Below are positions 6,304 through 12,023 of a stretch of 12,023 bases of DNA, in pieces. Within the stretch, counting starts at the first letter, position 1. The number at the start of each line of letters is the position of its first letter. The stretch lies in assembly GCA_014896635.1 (NCBI GenBank), contig JADBKA010000138.1:1-12023 (forward strand). Direction: 5' to 3'. The notes under the pieces were generated by a model. It was not told the origin of the DNA, made no database searches, and worked only from the letters and a program-made list of their open reading frames with translations. The stretch comes from Ktedonobacteraceae bacterium (GTDB taxonomy: Bacteria > Chloroflexota > Ktedonobacteria > Ktedonobacterales > Ktedonobacteraceae). The position numbers and the translations under genes were made by a program.

Positions 6304-7647
6304 ATGAAATCTCCCGTACCGCAACATGATCGGCGCCGGCTCTGGTCCCGCCTGACTGGTTTGCAGCGCCTGTTGCTCCTGCTTGCCCTCTTCTGCCTGC
6401 TGGCGATTATTGTCCTGTTGCTCGTTATAGGCCCGTTGCGACCTGCGCCTGCCGGTCCTGTGCTTCGTCCTACGCCTACCACGAGCGTATCCCCGTCGCC
6501 GGCGCTCTCTCCTTCTCCTACGCTAATGCCAACGCGCTCTCCGCCTGCGACGGCACAACCTTCTCCACAACCCTCGCTCGATCAGCGCATCGACGCCTAC
6601 ATCAATCACCTGACGCAGGCACAGCAGATCGGACAATTGCTCATGCTGGCCGTCTATACCAATGGCTATACAGCTTCTTTCGACCAGCCGTTGCAGCAAT
6701 GGGCCATCGCTAACGCTATCGTTTTCAACCAGTACAACGGCGGGCCGCTCAAGCCCACGACACTGAACGGCTTCACCCAACTGGTGCATGATCTCCAGGC
6801 CCATGCCAATCAACCGCTGATCATTGCTACAGACCAGGAGGGGGGAAACGTTGATCGCCTCGCGCCTTATTATGGCCCGACACCCTCACCACAGGCGCTC
6901 GCAGCCACAGGCGATCCCCGGCGCGCCTATGCCCAGGCACAGTTGTACGCGCAACGCCTGCGCGCTGCCGGCATCAACACCGACTTCGCGCCGCTGGCGG
7001 ACATTGCACAAGGGGGAGCTGTGGACCAGAGCCGGATGTTCGGCACTACCGCTGACCAGGTGATTACGTATGCGGGAGCCTTTCTGGATGGTTTGCAGCA
7101 GCACAACGTGGTAGGAACGTTGAAGCACTGGCCCGGCATTGGTTCCGCGCCCGCAAACCCCGATTACGGCCTGCCAACCATCACGAAAACTCAGGCCCAG
7201 CTCAACGCCGTTGACTTCGCCCCGTTCCGCGCGCTCCTTTCACACCAGCCGGGGATGATCATGGCAACACATGTTATGATACCCGCCTATGATCAGAATG
7301 CACCGGCCTCGCTCTCGCCGGTCCTGATCAGCCAGGTATTGCGTGGACAACTGGGCTACCAGGGGGTCGTGATCACCGATGCGATGAGCGCGCAGGGCCT
7401 CATCCAGTTTATGCAGCAGCAGGGATTTACTAATCCATCTCAGGCGATTGCCGAGGCAAGCGTACGCGCTCTACTGGCAGGTAACGATATCATCGAGTGT
7501 CCCATCGAGCCAGACCGCCTGGCGGCAACGGTCTCTGCCGTCACAGTGGCAGTCCAGTCAGGACGCATTTCCCAGGCGCGCCTGCGTCAATCGCTGCACC
7601 GCATTATCGCGCTGAAAGCGCAGATGGGGCTGATTACCCTGCCCTGA
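6304..7647 (+). CDS. Membrane-anchored GH3 beta-N-acetylhexosaminidase-like protein with altered catalytic dyad
   Basis: The 447-residue protein has a basic N-terminus, one membrane helix (about 20-43), a Pro/Ser/Thr-rich stalk (45-92) and a GH3 TIM-barrel domain (about 95-445). This predicts an outward-facing anchored enzyme. Family motifs are ATDQEGG (175-181), LKHWPGIG (273-280) and VVITDAMS, whose Asp359 aligns with the GH3 nucleophile. NagZ-type enzymes use an Asp-x-His dyad in the loop after KHFPGHG; here the equal-length loop reads Asn285-Pro-Asp287, replacing both residues. The Arg usually following DQEGG is Asn182. It could be catalytically altered, bind without cleaving, or use a different acid. 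AAGGA lies 8 bases before the ATG. It converges on a paralogue 21 bases downstream, with no terminator between them. Confidence 0.88.
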   Translation: MKSPVPQHDRRRLWSRLTGLQRLLLLLALFCLLAIIVLLLVIGPLRPAPAGPVLRPTPTTSVSPSPALSPSPTLMPTRSPPATAQPSPQPSLDQRIDAYINHLTQAQQIGQLLMLAVYTNGYTASFDQPLQQWAIANAIVFNQYNGGPLKPTTLNGFTQLVHDLQAHANQPLIIATDQEGGNVDRLAPYYGPTPSPQALAATGDPRRAYAQAQLYAQRLRAAGINTDFAPLADIAQGGAVDQSRMFGTTADQVITYAGAFLDGLQQHNVVGTLKHWPGIGSAPANPDYGLPTITKTQAQLNAVDFAPFRALLSHQPGMIMATHVMIPAYDQNAPASLSPVLISQVLRGQLGYQGVVITDAMSAQGLIQFMQQQGFTNPSQAIAEASVRALLAGNDIIECPIEPDRLAATVSAVTVAVQSGRISQARLRQSLHRIIALKAQMGLITLP

Positions 7648-7668
7648 AACGATACGCAAGCAATCTTC

Positions 7669-8928
7669 TTACTGGATGATGCCGTATTGCAGCTTCATGA
7701 GCAGGATGCGGGCCACCGACTGGTCAATGCGAGCCATCGTGAGACGCCCATCCTGTATCGCCAGCTTGAGCGCATCCACGACGGCAGCGACAGTAGCGGG
7801 GGAATAGGGTCCTTCGATCAGGTCATTGCCAGCAATGATGGCAAGCACTGCCGCTTCGCTCAACGTCCAGCGATCACTGATGCCCTTCATGTAGAGGCCG
7901 TCGGTGATGACAACACCATCATAGCCAAGCTGGCCGCGTAGGAGGCCATCAATGGCCTTCGGCGATAGCTCGGCAGGCAGTTCCGGGTCGATGGCAGGCA
8001 TGAGCACATCGGTTGACATAATCATCGCAGGTTTGTCGCGCTTGATCATCAGCTTGTAGGGGGCCAGGTCAATATTTTCTAGATCGGTCATGCTGCGCCT
8101 GACAATGGGCAGGCCATCGTGGGGATCAGAGGTGATGGAGCCGAGGCCGGGGAAGTGCTTGAGCGTGCCGGCGACACGGTTTTCTTGCAGGCCGGCCAGG
8201 AAGGCCGAGGCATAGGTAGCAACAGTCTGCGGATTGCGCCCGAACATGCGCGTCGCCAGGATGGCAGGGTCGGTCGCATGTACATCGACAACGGGGGCGA
8301 GGTCGGCGTTGATACCGAGTTCCCGCAGCCAGCGTGCAGTCTGTGTCCCCTGCTGGCGTACAACGGCAGGATCGCCGCTGGCCGCCATCTCCTGGGCTGA
8401 CGGCAGGTAGCCATGAAAGCGATAAAGACGGTTGACAAGGCCGCCTTCCTGGTCAGTGGCAATAAGCAGGGGAATACGGGCATCGGCCTGGGCCTGCCGC
8501 GAGAAGGCCATGACGGCAGCTTCCTGGTTGCAGGGCGGGTCAAAGTTGTGGTTGCTCTCCTGGTACATAAAGCCGCCGACGTACTGCTGGCTGATCATCG
8601 TGTACAGGCCGCTGGCCTGGTAGTTCGCGCCGGTGTATTCGACGATGATGAGCTGGCCGAGCTTCTGTTCGAGCGTCATGCCGCGCATGATCTGCTGAAC
8701 GCGGGCCAGGTAGGCGCGCAAGGCAGCCTCAGTCGTGAAGGTTGCGGCGTCGGATTTGGGTGAGATGGGGTGGCCACGCGCGTCCTGATCCAGTGTGACC
8801 TGTGTGGGCTGTGTGGGCTGCTGCGCCTGGTCTGCCAGGGGGGCGCAGGCAGCGGTGACAGTGACGACGATCAGGAAGAGAAAAGAAGGCGCGAATAGTC
8901 GCGCATACGCTCTTTTCTGTTGCTGCAT
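7669..8928 (-). CDS. GH3 beta-N-acetylhexosaminidase-like lipoprotein
   Basis: The 419-residue product starts with a lipoprotein signal: KR...R, a hydrophobic core at about 11-27, and TAAC with the lipidated Cys28. A Gln/Thr/Pro-rich linker follows, then a GH3 domain (about 65-415). ATDQEGG (157-163), LKHFPGLG (256-263) and VVITDGLYM with nucleophile Asp343 are all present. The loop reads SDPHDGLP, keeping the Asp268-x-His270 dyad of NagZ-type hexosaminidases. As in its neighbour, the Arg after DQEGG is missing. It probably removes N-acetylhexosamine from muropeptides or chitin-like oligomers outside the cell; the substrate is inferred. The frame is open to 9078 from a GTG, but the ATG at 8928 is preferred because it places the signal peptide at the N-terminus. 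No strong Shine-Dalgarno site precedes it. Confidence 0.87.
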   Translation of the reverse strand: MQQQKRAYARLFAPSFLFLIVVTVTAACAPLADQAQQPTQPTQVTLDQDARGHPISPKSDAATFTTEAALRAYLARVQQIMRGMTLEQKLGQLIIVEYTGANYQASGLYTMISQQYVGGFMYQESNHNFDPPCNQEAAVMAFSRQAQADARIPLLIATDQEGGLVNRLYRFHGYLPSAQEMAASGDPAVVRQQGTQTARWLRELGINADLAPVVDVHATDPAILATRMFGRNPQTVATYASAFLAGLQENRVAGTLKHFPGLGSITSDPHDGLPIVRRSMTDLENIDLAPYKLMIKRDKPAMIMSTDVLMPAIDPELPAELSPKAIDGLLRGQLGYDGVVITDGLYMKGISDRWTLSEAAVLAIIAGNDLIEGPYSPATVAAVVDALKLAIQDGRLTMARIDQSVARILLMKLQYGIIQ

Positions 8929-9122
8929 TTTCTGTGCCACGTCCGCACCTGTACTGTAGATAATTTTTATTTCTTTAAAAGCAAAAAAACCGTCACAGGG
9001 CAACGCTGCCGGGCGCCGCCTCTGTACTCCCCATAGGAGACAACGACGCAGCGCCAGGCGAGGTAACACAACGAACACGCCAACTACTGCATGAGGCTCT
9101 CATACTCCCTTGCGTTCAGATG

Positions 9123-9225
9123 GGCAAGATGCGCAAGCATCTTGCCAGTCCCGCCGGTGGCGGGACGGATCTCGACGGCTATCAAGATTTCATCCCATGT
9201 TGCTTCTCTGAAAGCAACATGGGAT
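9123..9225. repeat. Array of three strong hairpins
   Basis: Three perfect inverted repeats lie close together. Hairpin 1 is GGCAAGATGC/GCATCTTGCC (9123-9146), a 10-bp stem closed by a GCAA tetraloop. Hairpin 2 is GTCCCGCC/GGCGGGAC (9148-9166), an 8-bp stem with a 3-base loop, one base later. Hairpin 3 is ATCCCATGTTGCTT (9192-9205) with its exact complement at 9212-9225, a 14-bp stem with a 6-base loop. None has a T-run on either strand, so they are not simple terminators. They resemble REP/BIME-like extragenic palindromes or a small non-autonomous element. The right arm of hairpin 3 is in frame with, and directly joins, the TetR remnant. Confidence 0.7.
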
Positions 9226-9757
9226 CAGACAGCTATTAGAAGAAAAGAGCTTTCAGGCCCTGACGGTCCATGATATCACTACACGGGCATCGGTGAATCG
9301 TGGCACTTTTTATTTGCACTTCAGCGATAAATATGCTCTGCTGGATGACTACATTCGTGAGGAATTTCAACGGGTTCTCCCTGCACAGTTTCTAACATCT
9401 CCCTCTTTGAACAGGGAGAATACTCGTCTGCTCACCCTGACGACGATGGACTATCTTGCGCGTACATATGAGCATTGCAGGCTGGCTGACAAACCGATAG
9501 AATCGGTGCTGGAGATAGCCGTACAACAGGAAATTTATCAAGTGCTTGTCAAGATGCTCAAAAATGCTCAGGCTACTGAGACATCTTTTCCCGCTTCTGT
9601 AGAGATGATTGCAACGGTTATCAGTTGGGCCATCTTCGGGGCAGGAACCCAATGGCGACAGGGTGCAAGAGATGCAACTCTGGAAACAATGGCGCAACAG
9701 GTTATGGCCATGCTCGTCAATGGCCTCTCTCCAATCCTATCCCCCTTTTCTGCATAG
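9212..9757 (+). pseudogene. TetR-family regulator lacking its 5' end
   Basis: The frame from 9212 encodes the TetR DNA-binding region from its first helix onward: RQLLEEKSFQALTV, then HDITTRASVNRGTFYLHF, the recognition part, and DKYALLDDYI. A C-terminal ligand/dimer region of about 130 residues ends at TAG 9755-9757. An in-frame TGA (9209-9211) lies in the loop of hairpin 3, and no ATG occurs in frame between it and the helix-turn-helix. The first usable start, GTG 9293, would delete most of the helix-turn-helix. About 15-20 residues expected before RQLLEEKSF are absent. The simplest reading is a gene truncated by the hairpin element. A non-standard start (ATC 9224) or an assembly error are alternatives. 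The rest of the frame is intact, suggesting recent loss. Confidence 0.7.
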
Positions 9758-9783
9758 GGGAGTTTGGAGATTCTCTGTTAGCT

Positions 9784-12023
9784 TCAGCGGCCGACGATGA
9801 CGATTTTGATGTCCTGGATGCCTTCAGGAACGTGATCAGTGCCAAAAGGCAGGCTGACACGTACAGTGGCTATGCCGGGCTGCGCGCTGAGATAAGCAAG
9901 AGCGGCGGCCGAGGTAGCTCCACGAATGGATTGTCGCCATTTGTCTTCCACTTGCGGCGAAAGCGTGTAAGTCCAGACTCCCTGTACCGGTACACTGACG
10001 TAGATAATCCCATCTTTACCAGCTTGCACGGTATGAGCAGCAGCAGTTATCTCGCCCTGCAACTGGTAGTTGCTGTCCAGCGTCTGAACAGCCTGAGCAC
10101 GCAGCAACTGTGAGGCGGTGCGCGTGGCAAGCGTGCGATCATAGGCGGAGACGCTCCCTTCAACCCTGACACTCACCTGCACACGTTCAGCCTGGTCGCC
10201 GGCCTGCCTATCGGCGGTGGTGGTGACTTTATAGACGGGCGAGCCGACGATGACTTCATCCTTCTGTAACATTTTTTGAAACTGTTGCGCAAGCTGCTGT
10301 TCCAGTTTCTGTACCTGAGATTTCTGCGCGCTCTCCAGATCGGCCTGGGTGACGATCTGCACAGTCTGCGGATCAACGCCGCCGCTGAAAGGCGCGACAT
10401 TCCTGACGGTCAACGTATTGTTGCAGCAAGGGCCATCGAGCGCATGTGCGGGAATATTGCCTGCCGTGCCACTCTGGACGGCAATGGCCTGGGCGCTGGC
10501 CCGGCCGCCGTCCCGGCTGGCCGGCACGTTGACGCTCTGCACGATCTGGATACGCACGCCGGCAGACGTGGTGAGAATCTGGCCGCTCGGCACTGTCACC
10601 GCCGTGTCGCCACCATTAAAAAAGACGACGCTGCCGCGAGCCTGGACACCTGCAATTTGCTTTGTGCCGCTGGCCTGGACAGTCGCGCTGCTGTTCGCAC
10701 TCTGTTGCAACAGGCGATCAGGAATCGTATGCGAGACGAGATTCGCCTCTTTGACCTGCGGTGAGGCGGTCAGCAGGTATTTGTCCTGCAAGGTGCGGCT
10801 CTGTAAAGTGATGTAGACGGTGGCGACGGGCGGAGTGCCAAAAACAGGAAAGCCCGATGGGAAGAAGCTGCATCCGAGCAGGCGCGGCATCAGCGCCAGC
10901 ACCAGCAAGAGCGCCGGCACGAGCATGGCAATGACCAGTAGCATATTCACACGCCGCAGGCGCGCAGTTCGCTTCCCGCCTTTGAGCACAGGGTCGTGTG
11001 GAGCCGGTTCTTCAGTGATACGCAGCGCGGCCTGCGGTGGCCGCGAGGGTCGGATCGCGTCGGTGATACGCAGTCCATGCCGGGTATCATCCAGCGTGCG
11101 CCCACGCAATGCAGCCGACTGGCGCTCAGAACCCGGCGCGTCAAGATCGGTTGCAGGCATTTCGAGCGCAGCAGGGATAGAGCGGCGCGCCGGAAGGCGC
11201 GGTGCAGTCGCAATCTGATCAGCCCTGACTTCTTCCAGCTCGCCCGATGGCTCACTGGCGTCTTCTATGTGCAGGTTATGTATAGCTGAACTATCAGCGT
11301 GAGAGATATCCTCCTCTTTTTTAAGTACATTGAAATCTTCAGAAGCACGGGCAACAGAGGGAGTATCAGGGAAAGCGGAGATATCGACGGAGCGAGGGGA
11401 CAGAGCCGGTCCTTCGAGCGCGGCGAAGAAGGCACGGCGCAGTTCGGCGACGTTGCGGTAGCGCGCTTCGGGCCGCTTCGCCATCGCGCGGCGCACAACG
11501 GCATCCATTTCGGGCGGTAGCGACGTATCGCGTTCGCTCGGTGCGGGAATGGGGGCGCTGAGATGCATCTGGATCACACGCACGTCGTCAGCATCATAAT
11601 AGGGTAGTTCGCCGGTCAGCATCTGGAAGAGCAGCACACCCAGGGCGTAGATATCGGTCAACGGCGTGACGATGCCGCGTGTCTGTTCAGGGGCCATGTA
11701 GTGAGGAGTGCCGGGTACCTGGTCGAGGGGGATTGGCCTGCCGGCCTGCGAGTTGTCACGCTGGCGTGTTGTGCGCACGAGGCCAAAGTCGGCGAGGTAG
11801 ACGTAGGGCGGCCCGCTGCGGCGCTCTTCCAGTAAGACGTTCGACGACTTGATGTCGCGGTGGATGAGGCCCTGCTCGTGAGCATACTCGACGGCATCAA
11901 GCAGTTGTTCATAAATAGCGGCAACCTCACCGAGGCCCGGTAGACTGCGGCGCAGGTAGCTGGTCAGCGTGCCACCTTCGATAAAAGGCATCACCAGATA
12001 GAGGATTCCGCGCTCATCGCCAA
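9784..12023 (-). CDS. Membrane Ser/Thr protein kinase with exported baseplate J/gp47-like region (5' end outside window)
   Basis: The gene enters from the right edge; the kinase N-lobe is not visible. The first residues seen, GDERGILYLVMPFIEGGTL, are the kinase hinge, so the frame continues upstream of the GTG at 11994. HRDIKSSN (catalytic loop, 11862-11839), DFG (11790-11782) and YMAPEQ follow, all with catalytic residues intact; the kinase ends near 11416. A linker of about 150 residues holds two LRIT repeats. A single membrane helix spans 10876-10944. The exported part includes a region (10390-10662) with GSVVFFNGGDTAVTVPSGQ and SGTAGNIPAHAL, which match the baseplate J/gp47 family pattern, then a Gln-rich helix (10255-10344) and a beta-rich C-terminus ending IKIVIVGR. 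Most bacterial receptor kinases carry PASTA, beta-propeller or TPR sensors instead. It converges on the TetR remnant with 26 bases between. Confidence 0.88.
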   Translation of the reverse strand, partial: GDERGILYLVMPFIEGGTLTSYLRRSLPGLGEVAAIYEQLLDAVEYAHEQGLIHRDIKSSNVLLEERRSGPPYVYLADFGLVRTTRQRDNSQAGRPIPLDQVPGTPHYMAPEQTRGIVTPLTDIYALGVLLFQMLTGELPYYDADDVRVIQMHLSAPIPAPSERDTSLPPEMDAVVRRAMAKRPEARYRNVAELRRAFFAALEGPALSPRSVDISAFPDTPSVARASEDFNVLKKEEDISHADSSAIHNLHIEDASEPSGELEEVRADQIATAPRLPARRSIPAALEMPATDLDAPGSERQSAALRGRTLDDTRHGLRITDAIRPSRPPQAALRITEEPAPHDPVLKGGKRTARLRRVNMLLVIAMLVPALLLVLALMPRLLGCSFFPSGFPVFGTPPVATVYITLQSRTLQDKYLLTASPQVKEANLVSHTIPDRLLQQSANSSATVQASGTKQIAGVQARGSVVFFNGGDTAVTVPSGQILTTSAGVRIQIVQSVNVPASRDGGRASAQAIAVQSGTAGNIPAHALDGPCCNNTLTVRNVAPFSGGVDPQTVQIVTQADLESAQKSQVQKLEQQLAQQFQKMLQKDEVIVGSPVYKVTTTADRQAGDQAERVQVSVRVEGSVSAYDRTLATRTASQLLRAQAVQTLDSNYQLQGEITAAAHTVQAGKDGIIYVSVPVQGVWTYTLSPQVEDKWRQSIRGATSAAALAYLSAQPGIATVRVSLPFGTDHVPEGIQDIKIVIVGR

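Noticed and set aside
6304..8928. GH3 pair as arms of a mobile inverted repeat
   Set aside because: The proteins are homologous but clearly diverged, and no matching DNA arms, transposase or target duplications are visible.
7669..9078. 469-codon form of the GH3 lipoprotein
   Set aside because: It starts at a GTG and would bury the lipoprotein signal peptide 50 residues inside; the ATG at 8928 fits an exported protein.
9091..9273. 60-codon frame across the hairpin array
   Set aside because: It is mostly translation of palindromic DNA, has no Shine-Dalgarno site, and runs in a different frame from the TetR remnant, so it does not supply the missing N-terminus.
1..12023. CRISPR array, tRNA or rRNA genes, defence island
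   Set aside because: No regularly spaced direct repeats, no cloverleaf or rRNA-like stretches, and no nuclease, transposase or recombinase gene was found; the kinase alone is not evidence for a defence system.

Overview
The window is about 12 kb of GC-rich bacterial chromosome. It most resembles a filamentous Chloroflexota of the Ktedonobacteria type. That placement is an inference from the gene mix: a membrane Ser/Thr kinase with a large exported domain, paired secreted GH3 enzymes, a YcbZ-type Lon protease and sigma-70-like promoters with 17-18 base spacers. No rRNA, tRNA or marker gene in the window proves it. Housekeeping and accessory genes are mixed, mostly as single-gene units with their own promoters.

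Left part (1-5711, all minus strand). In transcription order from the right these are: a Lon-like AAA/S16 protease (3098-5551) with a promoter at 5682-5711 and a hairpin/T-rich terminator at 2974-3019; a two-domain protein joining a winged-helix-like segment to a single-domain globin (2156-2797); a two-domain beta-sandwich protein of unknown role (1107-1859); dephospho-CoA kinase coaE (361-966) with a terminator at 293-333; and the first 30 codons of another gene leaving the window (1-91). Promoter and Shine-Dalgarno positions move several starts inward from the longest open frame.

Middle (5753-8928). A small Cys-rich, zinc-ribbon-like protein (5836-6105) is transcribed divergently from the protease and ends at a terminator. 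Next come two GH3 beta-N-acetylhexosaminidase-like genes facing each other tail to tail with 21 bases between them. One (6304-7647) is a membrane-anchored protein with a Pro/Ser/Thr stalk and an altered Asp-His catalytic dyad. The other (7669-8928) is a predicted lipoprotein that keeps the dyad. Both are probably exported and may act on envelope amino sugars.

Right part (9079-12023). Three strong hairpins lie within about 100 bases and run straight into a TetR-family reading frame that has lost its beginning, so the regulator looks like a remnant. Converging on it is the 3' part of a large Ser/Thr kinase gene (9784 to beyond 12023). It encodes a kinase domain, a low-complexity linker, one membrane segment and an exported region resembling the baseplate J/gp47 family. 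This kinase/baseplate-J-like fusion, the split GH3 pair and the hairpin-truncated TetR gene are the most unusual items. No complete new multi-gene system can be demonstrated from the sequence.
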